A stretch of DNA of 64,000 nucleotides from Segatella maculosa DSM 19339 = JCM 15638 (lineage in GTDB: Bacteria; Bacteroidota; Bacteroidia; Bacteroidales; Bacteroidaceae), in the NCBI RefSeq assembly GCF_000382385.1, contig NZ_KB908324.1:62001-126000 (forward strand), written 5' to 3'. The stretch's first letter is position 1, and each line of letters starts with the position of its first letter. The notes under the pieces were generated by a model. The model was given only the letters and a program-made list of their open reading frames with translations, had not been told where the DNA came from and searched no databases. The translations under genes were made by a program, and so were the position numbers. This document shows positions 53,751-61,894 of the stretch, piece after piece.

Positions 53751-53848
53751 ATGTAGGGACGCACGGCTCGTGCGTCCGCTCACCACGGTTGTCGAGTTGT
53801 CAGTTAACAAGCCATTGGAGCGGACGCACGAGCCGTGCGTCCCTACAT
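53751..53848. repeat. REPIN-like element 1 (inverted pair of 30-bp palindromic repeats)
   Basis: Arms 53751-53780 and 53819-53848 are perfect 30-bp inverted copies beginning ATGTAGGGACGCACGG, with a 38-bp spacer. Each arm contains its own palindrome GGACGCACG-GCT-CGTGCGTCC. This is the REPIN layout: two REP palindromes in opposite orientation. Confidence 0.85.
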
Positions 53849-53900
53849 GCATTCGCAAACAAAAAGACGCAAAAGGAAGCAAACGAAAAGACGCAAGAGC

Positions 53901-53999
53901 ATGTAGGGACGCACGGCTCGTGCGTCCGCTCACCACGAGTTGACGAGTTGGCAGTTAACGGGGTATTGGAGCGGACGCACGAGCCGTGCGTCCCTACAT
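53901..53999. repeat. REPIN-like element 2
   Basis: Same 30-bp arms (53901-53930 and 53970-53999), identical to element 1, with a 39-bp spacer that is similar but not identical (CACCACG, GTTAAC and TTGG kept). About 50 bp from element 1. Confidence 0.85.
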
Positions 54000-54037
54000 G
54001 CAGACAACAAATATATTCACCCTATAAATTAGAGATT

Positions 54038-54262
54038 ATGAACAGAAAACAATTCAAAAAGAAACGGTATGTGAGTCCTTCAATTGAGGTCGTCGCTACC
54101 CAGTTCGATGGTCAGTCGCTGCTGACTGCGTTCTCCAACCTTGGCGGGCACAACAAAGCCGGCGATGACGGAAACGACATCAATGATGCAAAGCGAGGAG
54201 GCTACTACGATGATTTCGAAGATGAAGAGGAAGAAACTCCGCAGCCATGGGGCCTGCAGTAA
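54038..54262 (+). CDS. 74-aa conserved-looking small protein of unknown function
   Basis: MNRKQFKKKRYVSPSIEVVA begins a basic N-terminus; the middle LLTAFSNLGGHN resembles a recurring Bacteroidales small-protein pattern (K-K-Y-x-x-P-x-x-E ... LL), and the tail is acidic (DDFEDEEEE) with a PQPWGLQ end. The frame is open upstream through the REPIN elements, but that part is repeat-encoded and not counted. No signal peptide. It lies 33 bp before the fimbrillin-like gene. It could be a precursor peptide or a small regulator; function unknown. Confidence 0.6.
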   Translation: MNRKQFKKKRYVSPSIEVVATQFDGQSLLTAFSNLGGHNKAGDDGNDINDAKRGGYYDDFEDEEEETPQPWGLQ

Positions 54263-54295
54263 CAAAACGTTTCAATGACTAAAAAAGAACAGAAG

Positions 54296-55792
54296 ATGAA
54301 AACAAACGCATTATCCCTGCTCGCACTTACAGGCGCATTGTTCCTGATGACAGCCTGTGCAAACGAAGAAACAAACAGCAAGCAAGAGCAAGCACAGAAA
54401 CCCGACACCAAAGGCCTCACGGCTTTTGTCGTAAACAACGGAGCCACGAGAACCACGGCCGATTACGACGGCTCGGGACTGAACTTTTATTGGACGGAGG
54501 GCGACCGCCTGTGGGTGAACAATGGAACGTTGATACAAGACAACAGTAACAACATCACCGACCTACTCACCCCTAACCCCAAAAGGTCTGACGCTGTAAA
54601 ACGGGCCGCTACAGCAAGGTTCTATTTCTCGGGCACCTATACTGCTCCCTCCTATCCCGTACGCTACACGGGTAAGAATAGCACCGTGGGCGACAAAGTA
54701 ATTATCAAGGACCAGCAGACGCAGGCTCTGCCCAATGATGCCGCACACATCGGTGAGGACGGTGATTGCGGCACGGGAACAGCTATCAATTCGGGAGGAG
54801 GCTATAACTTCACCCTTGATCACAAGGCCTCTTATCTCACCCTGTTGCCCTATTCAACCATCAACTTCTCTACTGCCGTGAAGCTGACGCAAGTAAAGAT
54901 AACCGCCGACGAAGCTCTTTCGGGGCAATTCAATTTCGACGACAGCGGCATCGACCTTGGCTCACGGCCCGCTCCCACGCCTGCTAACCGCAGTATTACG
55001 CTCACACTCTCTGGCGGGGGCACCAATGGCTTCGTTATCCCTGTTGCAGCGGCTAAAGAAACCAATTCGCCCATCATGGTATTACCTCCCGGAACTTACA
55101 ATAATGTGTCTATCGAATACACTCTATACGACCAGTTCACAACGAAGACCGAGACTATAAAGAAGGAATATGCTACGCTTACCTTTGTCCCCGGTAAAAA
55201 TAAAAAGATATCTACCAATCTGCAAATGAGAAGTTATATTACACCGATGGGATATTGGAGAGAGTTTGTCGGGCCAAATACGAACCAAGCACTGTGGTAT
55301 ATATATAGAGGAGACCCACATTTGGATCAAACTACCATTTTTGCAGCCAAACGTTCAGCCACATCGCCTGCCAACATTTGCTTGGGCGGTATATGGGTCA
55401 AGAAAGCGGCAAAGATTCCTGGCTTCACTGGTTCTAATGATCCCTTTGGGGTAAATCAGATATATTATTGGGAAACCTATCGTGTAGATGGTTATAGTGG
55501 CTATCTATCTAACATGAACAACGGTAATCTTGGTTCTCTTACAATAGGGATACCTACCAATATTAGTGATTATTATTTTATTCCTTCGGTATTTGGTTAT
55601 AATGTAGTAGATGGAGTTAGCATTAAGAGTGGTGACGGTATGATTCGCTATTGGGTAGGAACCCGTTTCTATGGGCATATGGTTCAAGGAAATGTGTTTG
55701 CAGTAGATATACCACCTGCCGTACCATCGGCAACCATAGGCGTTGGTTGTGGCTACAGTACTAACGTATTGGCATATTGGCAGGCGCAATAA
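54296..55792 (+). CDS. Fimbrillin-family (Mfa-like) lipoprotein
   Basis: About 498 aa from MKTNALSLLALTGALFLMTA; an ATG 21 bp upstream is possible. Lipobox LMTAC (Cys near 21). Residues 40-130 have KGLTAFVVNNGATRTTADYD and LNFYWTEGDRLWVNNG, then an FYFSGTY strand, as in fimbrillin family A (PF13149-like) proteins. The middle has a second beta domain (SYLTLLPYSTINFSTAVKLT, MVLPPGTYNNVSIEYTLYD). The C-terminal half (about 310-498) is a distinct, more AT-rich region ending GVGCGYSTNVLAYWQAQ. It may be a fimbrial or surface lipoprotein. No other fimbrial gene is nearby. Confidence 0.75.
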   Translation: MKTNALSLLALTGALFLMTACANEETNSKQEQAQKPDTKGLTAFVVNNGATRTTADYDGSGLNFYWTEGDRLWVNNGTLIQDNSNNITDLLTPNPKRSDAVKRAATARFYFSGTYTAPSYPVRYTGKNSTVGDKVIIKDQQTQALPNDAAHIGEDGDCGTGTAINSGGGYNFTLDHKASYLTLLPYSTINFSTAVKLTQVKITADEALSGQFNFDDSGIDLGSRPAPTPANRSITLTLSGGGTNGFVIPVAAAKETNSPIMVLPPGTYNNVSIEYTLYDQFTTKTETIKKEYATLTFVPGKNKKISTNLQMRSYITPMGYWREFVGPNTNQALWYIYRGDPHLDQTTIFAAKRSATSPANICLGGIWVKKAAKIPGFTGSNDPFGVNQIYYWETYRVDGYSGYLSNMNNGNLGSLTIGIPTNISDYYFIPSVFGYNVVDGVSIKSGDGMIRYWVGTRFYGHMVQGNVFAVDIPPAVPSATIGVGCGYSTNVLAYWQAQ

Positions 55793-56192
55793 AAATATGT
55801 TGCGAAGGATAAACAAAGGATATCTTTCTATGAAGGATAGCCGAATAAGATAAAGAAAGAATTATTTTTAGTTAACATATATATTCACTCGCTTATGAAT
55901 GAAAAAGAGGCAAAGACGGAGGGCGTAGAGAGGAAAGTGGACAGGCGATCGTAAGGCTGGCGATGCCAACTCCGAGGACAGGTTTTGTCTACTCCTACTT
56001 TAGACGAGATGTAGTCCTACTTTAGATGGCATGTAGTCCTACTTTACATCAGGTGTAGTCCTACTTTAGACAAAGCCTCGTCACGAAAGCCCACCCCAAC
56101 CCCTCCCGAGGGAGGGGATTCGCCACTCGGCAGACGCTATATCCCTCTGTCGGCGCCTCGGTTTCAGACGTAAGCACAAAACAATTCTAATT
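55793..56192. other. Non-coding spacer fimbrillin-HU
   Basis: 400 bp without a credible gene. It holds array F (55993-56080) and one C/G-rich palindrome (56100-56117). Confidence 0.5.
55993..56080. repeat. 22-bp-phase intergenic array F (4 units)
   Basis: TCCTACTTTAGACGAG, TCCTACTTTAGATGGC, TCCTACTTTACATCAG and TCCTACTTTAGACAAA start at 55993, 56015, 56037 and 56059, each exactly 22 bp apart. The last three are preceded by GTAG. The unit sequence is unrelated to the other arrays. Confidence 0.85.
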
Positions 56193-56660
56193 ATGGCTTT
56201 TTGGAAGAAAATCCAGATGAAAATCAACAAGAAGTGGTATCCCAAATCTGTGCTGGTGGGAACCCCCGTGAGTACCGAACAACTGTGTAAGCGCATCGGC
56301 GCTGAGTCGACGGTCAGTCCGGCCGACGTGCGTGCCGTGTTCACCGCATTGGCCCCAATCATGGCCGATTACATGTCGCAGGGTCGCTCGGTGAAGCTCG
56401 ACGGTATTGGCTCGTTCTACTTCACGGCCGTGTCGGCCAAGGGCGGTGTGGACGCGGCCGAGAAAGTGTCGGCCAATCAAATCGTTGGCGTACGTGTGCG
56501 CTTCAATCCCGAGACGCGCTTCACCAAGAACGGTTCGGGCACCGGCAAGCACGCCACCCGTGGCCTGACCGATACGCCGATTGAGTGGGAGGAATGGAAA
56601 GGCGAGGAGAAAAAGAAGAAGAAAAAAGAGGAAGGGGGAATTGGGCAGCACGGGAATTAG
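56193..56660 (+). CDS. Bacteroidetes HU-like DNA-binding protein
   Basis: 155 aa. The fold of HU/IHF is recognised from VSTEQLCKRIGAESTVSPAD, VRAVFTALAPIMADYMSQGR and SVKLDGIGSFYFTAVSAKG (the long-helix and beta-arm region), followed by VRVRFNPETRF. This is the longer Bacteroidetes subgroup. An extra C-terminal tail is Lys/Glu-rich (GEEKKKKKKEEGG). It likely organises DNA or acts locally in this repeat-rich area. No partner gene follows. Confidence 0.85.
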   Translation: MAFWKKIQMKINKKWYPKSVLVGTPVSTEQLCKRIGAESTVSPADVRAVFTALAPIMADYMSQGRSVKLDGIGSFYFTAVSAKGGVDAAEKVSANQIVGVRVRFNPETRFTKNGSGTGKHATRGLTDTPIEWEEWKGEEKKKKKKEEGGIGQHGN

Positions 56661-56702
56661 GAGCCTGACCCCTAACACCCACCCCCTGACACCCACCCCC
56701 GG

Positions 56703-57280
56703 CCCCTCCCGAAGGGAGGGGAGGAGAGCCTCCCCCCACCCCCCTCCGAAGGAGGGGGAGCTGCGAGCTTGCGAGGAATTAGTTTGCACGCTGTTTGTGC
56801 TCCCCTCCTTCGGAGGGGTTGGGGGAGGTTTCCGGGGGTTGGGGGAGGCTCCCGGGCTCCCGGATTTTAGGAGGCCTTCCAGCGGGAAGCCTCTCTTGGG
56901 GAGGGCGCACGACTTAACAGCATTTAATCAAACTCAAAATCAAAATCCATTTTATGATTAACTTGCTTGTCTGTGTGCCCTCCCCGTTTTAATACACACC
57001 CGGGAGCCTCACCCCAACCCCTCTCCCAAAACCTACCCCCGGCCCCTCCCAAAGGGAGGGGAGAAGAAGCCTCTCCCCCAACCCCTCCCCGAAGAGGGAG
57101 GGGAGTAATATGCAAATAGACCTTGAGAACTAAAGAGTTCGCAAGGTCTATTTTGTTTATTATGTATTGTTCATCATTAGCCCGCAAGCTCGGCCTCCCC
57201 TCCTTTGGAGGGGTCGGGGGAGGCTCTCTCCTCCCTCGGGAGGGGTTAGGGGTGGGCTTCTCCCCCTCCTTCGGAGGGGG
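56703..57280. repeat. Cluster of C/G-rich REP-like palindromes
   Basis: The 740-bp spacer between the HU-like gene and the beta-barrel gene holds at least eight palindromes of the type CCCCTCC-N(2-5)-GGAGGGG: starts near 56703, 56741, 56802, 57043, 57082, 57197, 57230 and 57262 (another lies at 56100). They are linked by runs such as ACCCCAACCCC and GGTTGGGGGAGG. No gene is credible here. Confidence 0.8.
57115..57157. terminator. Long hairpin terminator inside the REP-like cluster
   Basis: AATAGACCTTG pairs perfectly with CAAGGTCTATT and an inner GAACT pairs with AGTTC, giving about 16 bp with small bulges. On the plus strand it is followed by TTGTTTATT. It may end transcription from the HU-like gene. 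Confidence 0.6.
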
Positions 57281-57378
57281 TTGGGGGGAGGCTCTTGGGA
57301 ATGGGCTTCCTCAGGCTATTTACTATTGAAAGCCTTAATTTTTCTACTGCTTTATTAGGAACTTCTCTTGATTTTTCG

Positions 57379-57386
57379 TAAGTTTG
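57379..57386 (+). promoter_or_regulatory. -7 element before the HhH/beta-barrel gene
   Basis: TAAGTTTG fits TAnnTTTG; starts at 57405, 57417 or 57426 are all downstream. No clear -33 box. Confidence 0.4.
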
Positions 57387-57404
57387 TCGGCAGAAACAAT
57401 ACCG

Positions 57405-59429
57405 ATGAACACAAAGATGTATGCCATGAAAAGGAGCATAGGCAGTATTGCCATTGTGATAGGGCTGTTGATTGCGACCGACGCCGGCGCACAGCAGGAG
57501 CAACGCTGGGAAGATTGCTACGAGGAACTCATGTCTACCGAAGGGAGCGAGGCGTCGGATCCGATGGATTATGAGTTGTTGAGCCGCTTGGCAAGCCACC
57601 CTTTCAACATCAATACGGCCACGAAAGAGGACTTGGAGCAGTTGCCTTTCCTCAATGATCAGCAGATTGCAGACATCATGGAATACGTTTATAAATACCG
57701 CGCCCTGCAATCCGTGGGCGAACTCTACATGATTCCGTCGCTCGGAAACGCCTGTGCCCGACTGCTTTCCTATTTCATTGTCATCGGAGAACCGGAAGAA
57801 CACAATCGCCTCTCATGGCGAAACTTGTTGCGATATGGCAAACACAAGGTTGTTGGAACGGTGGGCATACCGACCTATCGCAGCAAGGGTTTCAGCGAAG
57901 GGAAGTATCTTGGCGGTCCATTGAAGCATTGGTTGCGCTACACGTTCGACTATACCGACCGGTTTGAGCTGGGACTTGTGGCTGCACAGGACGCCGGAGA
58001 GCCTTTCTTCAGCGGTCGGAACCGCGGGTATGATTACGCGTCGTTCTATCTGATGTTGCGCGGACGAGGTAGCCTGAAAGCCCTCGTCGTGGGGAGATAT
58101 CGGTTGCGCTTTGGCATGGGGCTGGTGATGAACTGTGACTTTGGCTTCGGCAAACAGATGCTCCTGCAGTCGTTGGGGCGTTCGTCGGCTGCAGTCAGGC
58201 CCCATTCTTCGCGTTCGGAGAGTAACTATCTACAAGGAGCCGCGGCCACGTTCAAGCTGAACAAGGCGATAGAGACCACGCTTTTCATGTCTTATCGCAG
58301 TGTGGACGGAACGCTGCGGACAGACGGCTCGGGCGCGGTTTCGGCCATCGGCGGTAGCGGATATCATCGTACGGAGACGGAGATGCAGCACAAGCACAAC
58401 ACATTCCAATCGGCCGCGGGCGGCAACCTGCGCTACTTCAAAAACGGATTTCATGTCGGCGGAACGGTACTTTACACGGCATTAAGTCGCGAACTGCGCC
58501 CCGATACGGACCGGATTTACAAGCGTTGGGCGGCCGAGGGCACGCACTTCTACAACATTGGCCTGAACTATGGCTACATGCGTGGCCGATATAGCTTCAG
58601 CGGCGAGGCGGCAACAGACAACCGACAAGCCCTTTCGACCATCAATCGCTTGGATTTGCGTCTTACTTCGGCGGTCAGTGTGATGGCCATTCAGCGTTAT
58701 TATGCCTACAAATACAACGGTCTGTTCGCCCGAAGTTTCTCTGAAGCGGGGGCTGTCCAAGATGAAAGCGGCCTCTATCTGGGCATGAACTGGAAGCTCG
58801 GCAGGCGACTTTCAGCGTTTGTCTATGCCGACTATGCCTATTTCGCATGGCCGAAATACAGGCAGAGTTTTGCGGGAACCCACGCATGGGACGGCTTCTT
58901 ACAACTCGACTATCAGCACAAGGATTTCCTACTGACGGCTCAATATCGACTTCGGCGCAGGCAACGCGACAATAAGGACAAGTCGGCTTTGATGGAACGC
59001 AACGAGCAACGCGGGCGCATCAAGGCCGCTTATCACTTAGGAGCGTGGCAGTTGCGCACGCAAGCCGACCTTTCCTATGCGCGTCAGCAGGTGAGTAGTG
59101 TCGGCTATCTCATCGCGCAGAGCCTGCTCAGGCATTACAAATGGCTCACGGCCTCGGCCTCTTTTGACTATTTCCATACGCAGGGCTACGACAGCCGCGT
59201 CTATGTCTACGAGCGCGGAACCCTGTATGACTTCAGTTTCCCTTGCTTCTTCGGCCATGGCATCAGATACAGTTGCAACATGAGGGCCGATCTTGGCAGC
59301 CACTTCACCCTCATTGGCAAGGTCGGCACGACCGATTATTTCGACCGCAGCGTCATCGGAAGCGGCAATCAGCAAATCAATCATTCCTCTCGGACCGACA
59401 TTCAGCTTCAGGCGATTGTGAAGCTGTGA
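57405..59429 (+). CDS. Helix-hairpin-helix plus outer-membrane beta-barrel protein
   Basis: About 674 aa. In-frame ATGs at 57405, 57417 and 57426 compete; the last gives the signal peptide MKRSIGSIAIVIGLLIATDA. A ComEA-like HhH unit (FNINTATKEDLEQLPFLNDQ, then IADIMEYVYKYRALQSVGEL) lies at about 70-115. The rest is barrel-like with alternating aromatic strands (YRLRFGMGLVMNCDFGFGKQ, ISVMAIQRYYAYKYNGLFAR-like segments) and ends in LQAIVKL. Such HhH-barrel proteins are common in Bacteroidetes with no known function. It may bind DNA at the cell surface. Confidence 0.75.
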   Translation: MNTKMYAMKRSIGSIAIVIGLLIATDAGAQQEQRWEDCYEELMSTEGSEASDPMDYELLSRLASHPFNINTATKEDLEQLPFLNDQQIADIMEYVYKYRALQSVGELYMIPSLGNACARLLSYFIVIGEPEEHNRLSWRNLLRYGKHKVVGTVGIPTYRSKGFSEGKYLGGPLKHWLRYTFDYTDRFELGLVAAQDAGEPFFSGRNRGYDYASFYLMLRGRGSLKALVVGRYRLRFGMGLVMNCDFGFGKQMLLQSLGRSSAAVRPHSSRSESNYLQGAAATFKLNKAIETTLFMSYRSVDGTLRTDGSGAVSAIGGSGYHRTETEMQHKHNTFQSAAGGNLRYFKNGFHVGGTVLYTALSRELRPDTDRIYKRWAAEGTHFYNIGLNYGYMRGRYSFSGEAATDNRQALSTINRLDLRLTSAVSVMAIQRYYAYKYNGLFARSFSEAGAVQDESGLYLGMNWKLGRRLSAFVYADYAYFAWPKYRQSFAGTHAWDGFLQLDYQHKDFLLTAQYRLRRRQRDNKDKSALMERNEQRGRIKAAYHLGAWQLRTQADLSYARQQVSSVGYLIAQSLLRHYKWLTASASFDYFHTQGYDSRVYVYERGTLYDFSFPCFFGHGIRYSCNMRADLGSHFTLIGKVGTTDYFDRSVIGSGNQQINHSSRTDIQLQAIVKL

Positions 59430-59481
59430 GCCGCAGGCCTTGCAACAGCTTTCTGATGTCAATCATCTCGGTTCGCAATAA

Positions 59482-59591
59482 GGCTGAGATTACGCGGTAA
59501 AATGGCTAAGATTGCGCGCTAATATGGCCCATATTACGGCACGAAATGGCTGCGATTGTTTTCTTATATGGCCGCCGTGGTAAACCGCTAT
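59482..59591. repeat. 22-bp-phase intergenic array D (5 units)
   Basis: GGCTGAGATTACG, GGCTAAGATTGCG, GGCCCATATTACG, GGCTGCGATTGTT and GGCCGCCGTGG start at 59482, 59504, 59526, 59548 and 59570, all exactly 22 bp apart, mostly preceded by AAAAT or AATAT. The core AATGGCTGAGATT links it to arrays B and C. Confidence 0.8.
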
Positions 59592-59597
59592 GAATGA

Positions 59598-59757
59598 ATG
59601 TAGGGACGCACGGTCTGTGCGTCCCTACCGTTTTTCAGTTGACCGTCGACGAGCAAACGGGTGAACAAATTGAGTGTTCATGCAACTCGTCCACTTGTTA
59701 ACTTGTTTACTTGTCAACCGCGCTGCGCGTACGCACGAACCGTGTGTCCCTACATGC
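59598..59757. repeat. Decayed REPIN-like element 3
   Basis: GTAGGGACGCAC-N5-GTGCGTCCCTAC (59600-59628) is one palindrome of the 53.75-kb family; ACGCACGAACCGTGTGTCCC (from 59731) with TACATGC is a decayed opposite arm about 100 bp away. The rest of the 386-bp spacer between the two convergent genes has no gene. Confidence 0.65.
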
Positions 59758-59815
59758 CTCAAAGCATGCAATTCGTTAACCCGTTCATTCGTCAACGGTC
59801 AACTATACCAAGCCT

Positions 59816-60514
59816 TCAGCCCACTTCTATGGTACCGTTTTTGCCCACTCGCAGTTTGTTCTTCTTCGGTGTGGCTTGCTGTTTGTCGCGCTTAGGCTGC
59901 GCATGTCTTCTTTGTGGGGCCGTTTTATTTTGCCGTGTAGCAGCGGACCGGTGCTTGTAAGGCGTGAATTCCGTCACCTCTTTATAGCGATAACCATTGA
60001 ATGCCGTTGGATCGGTGACGCGACGCCATGACGTGATGTAGATGCCGTTGTGTGCATAGCTCGTGTCGGTTACCATCATTCCTTGCTCATAACGCCTGCG
60101 GTGGAGGATTGTTCCGTCGCATTCGTAGACATATGCCATGCCTTCTTGCTGTCCATCCCGATAAACGGAATGCACGTAGAGGGGCAACCGACCTTTCCGA
60201 AAAGGCTCGTCATGGTATTGCAAGTAGGGACCGTCGAGCAGACCATTGCGGAAAGTGCGCATGATATAGACGCGCTCTGCATCGTCATAGTCGTATTCAC
60301 GGCCTTCTTTCTCGCCGTTCTTGTAGTCGGTCTCACGTATTTTCCGTCCGTTGCTCCCGTAGGCTATCCAATGACCTTCTTTCTTTCCGGTTTCCTTGTT
60401 GATATATCCCAAGACGCGCAACTTGCCATCGGCGTCGTGCTCCATGTATTTCTCTTGCGCATACGATGCGGCTGGCGAAAGGAGAAGCAGAACGAGGAGG
60501 AGAACTTGTTTCAT
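59816..60514 (-). CDS. Secreted MORN-repeat protein
   Basis: 232 aa. Signal peptide MKQVLLLVLLLLSPAASYA ending at QE. MORN_2-type repeats follow: GYINKETGKKEGHWIAYGSN, KIRETDYKNGEKEGREYDYD and TFRNGLLDGPYLQYHDEPF, then VYRDGQQEGMAYVYE. The C-terminus is basic (HAQPKRDKQQATPKKNKLRV). Last gene of an SPFH-membrane-zinc ribbon-MORN operon, 3 bp after the preceding gene. MORN proteins of this type often bind membranes or act as toxin/antitoxin-like modules; here the function is unknown. Confidence 0.75.
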   Translation of the reverse strand: MKQVLLLVLLLLSPAASYAQEKYMEHDADGKLRVLGYINKETGKKEGHWIAYGSNGRKIRETDYKNGEKEGREYDYDDAERVYIMRTFRNGLLDGPYLQYHDEPFRKGRLPLYVHSVYRDGQQEGMAYVYECDGTILHRRRYEQGMMVTDTSYAHNGIYITSWRRVTDPTAFNGYRYKEVTEFTPYKHRSAATRQNKTAPQRRHAQPKRDKQQATPKKNKLRVGKNGTIEVG

Positions 60515-60517
60515 CAG

Positions 60518-61888
60518 CTATTCAGGTTTGATGTTGTATGTGATAGGAACGGCGGCCCTTTGCTGCCACATCCCTGTCTTGATGTTGAAACTGTAGGCAT
60601 GGAGGTCGTCATCACCGCTACGATGGTCTCTGCGTCCCCATATCCACAGGCTGTCGCCACTGCGCGTGGCATTGCTGACGCGTGAAAATCGGTTCAATGC
60701 CTGTGTCCAAAGCCTGCGCCCGTCAGTGCTGCGCAGTTGGAAGACCGAACTTGCATCGGCCGACAGGGTTGGGTTGTAGGTTATCAGAATATACTGCGCA
60801 TTCTGATAAAGCACATTGCCGTTGAAACCAATGAACCAATCGGTGAGGGGGGCTGCACTGACGAGCCGATTGGCAGGATCGAAGGAGTAAGACTTGCTGA
60901 TCCAGTTATAAAAACCTGCCTGCTGCGGGTCGCCCAAGTGGTATTTTGCACGAAGTTTCCAAAGGCGTAACCGGCCACCGGCACGGGTCTCCTCGCTGAT
61001 ATTCACCTGTTGCAGGTCGAAATAGGTCGTGTCACGCACCTCGCCGTTGAGTTCCGAGGGCGGAAGGTCGCGGGCAAATTTGAATGCTTCTTCGGTATAG
61101 AGCCGCTTGGTGGCAGGGAAGTAATAGTAGGTTTCGGCCAAGTTGTTGTGCACCTCGAAGCCTTCACCGTAGTCTTCACTGATGAATTCAATGGAAGAGA
61201 TACCTGTGCTCATGGCCTGTTTCCCCTTGAAAAGCGACTGAGAAACGTCCGTGACGGTCAGCGTATTGGGATTGATTTCATAAACATAATGCTTTCCTAT
61301 CACAATGAACCACCGATGGGCCTGCTGCAGATAGGAGACTGTGGTCGTGGAGAACGAAAGAGAAAAGTTGTCGCTCGCATCTTTCTCCGAGATGAACAGC
61401 TGTTCTTTCAGCACCTGCCCCGTTGCTGCATCGCGAAAGCCGAAGTAATAGCCGCTGACGTACTTGGGATTGTCTTCCCCATAGCCTACTCTGTAGTCGC
61501 GGTCGGTCAGATAGAAGAAGCAAGGTTTGCCGTTGTGCAGCATCGGCACGAGCTCTTCGTAACTGTCTCTCACGTGGATAGAATCTTTTCTTCCGCTGTC
61601 AGAGCCGCTGCCATCGTTCGACCGGAACATTGGAAACACAAACCAGAAAAGGAATAACAACGGAGCTAAGATGGCCGCAAAAATGATTTTGACTCTGTTG
61701 TCCAAGGAGGTATTGGAAGTGTGGCTTGGCTGAAACTCATAGTGATGGTTGACATTGATGTTGATGTCGTCATCATCGAAGAAGAACTCCGTGCCACAAC
61801 TCTTGCATCTGAACCGCTTCTCGTCTATCTGCTCGTGCTTCTCGCTGCCGCATTGCGGGCATTTCACTGCTTTGATTTTCGTTGCCAT
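60518..61888 (-). CDS. Zinc-ribbon membrane protein with C-terminal propeller-like domain
   Basis: 456 aa. An N-terminal zinc ribbon (CPQCGSEKHEQIDEKRFRC then CGTEF, about 10-34) is followed by an acidic stretch (FFDDDDINI), one membrane helix (IIFAAILAPLLFLFWFVFPM, about 68-87) and a large beta-rich extracytoplasmic domain with YFGFRDAATGQVLKEQLFI, VIGKHYVYEINPNTLTVTDV and LRSTDGRRLWTQALNRF. The layout recalls YdjG of the B. subtilis ydjFGHI operon, which also pairs a zinc ribbon with an SPFH-SHOCT protein. No catalytic residues recognised. Confidence 0.65.
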   Translation of the reverse strand: MATKIKAVKCPQCGSEKHEQIDEKRFRCKSCGTEFFFDDDDININVNHHYEFQPSHTSNTSLDNRVKIIFAAILAPLLFLFWFVFPMFRSNDGSGSDSGRKDSIHVRDSYEELVPMLHNGKPCFFYLTDRDYRVGYGEDNPKYVSGYYFGFRDAATGQVLKEQLFISEKDASDNFSLSFSTTTVSYLQQAHRWFIVIGKHYVYEINPNTLTVTDVSQSLFKGKQAMSTGISSIEFISEDYGEGFEVHNNLAETYYYFPATKRLYTEEAFKFARDLPPSELNGEVRDTTYFDLQQVNISEETRAGGRLRLWKLRAKYHLGDPQQAGFYNWISKSYSFDPANRLVSAAPLTDWFIGFNGNVLYQNAQYILITYNPTLSADASSVFQLRSTDGRRLWTQALNRFSRVSNATRSGDSLWIWGRRDHRSGDDDLHAYSFNIKTGMWQQRAAVPITYNIKPE

Positions 61889-61894
61889 GTGCGA

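Noticed and set aside
53708..54037. Open frame running through both REPIN-like elements into the 74-aa gene
   Set aside because: The upstream 110 residues are encoded by the palindromic repeats themselves (VGTHGSCVRS repeated) and are not a protein sequence I would trust; the ATG at 54038 is the sensible start.
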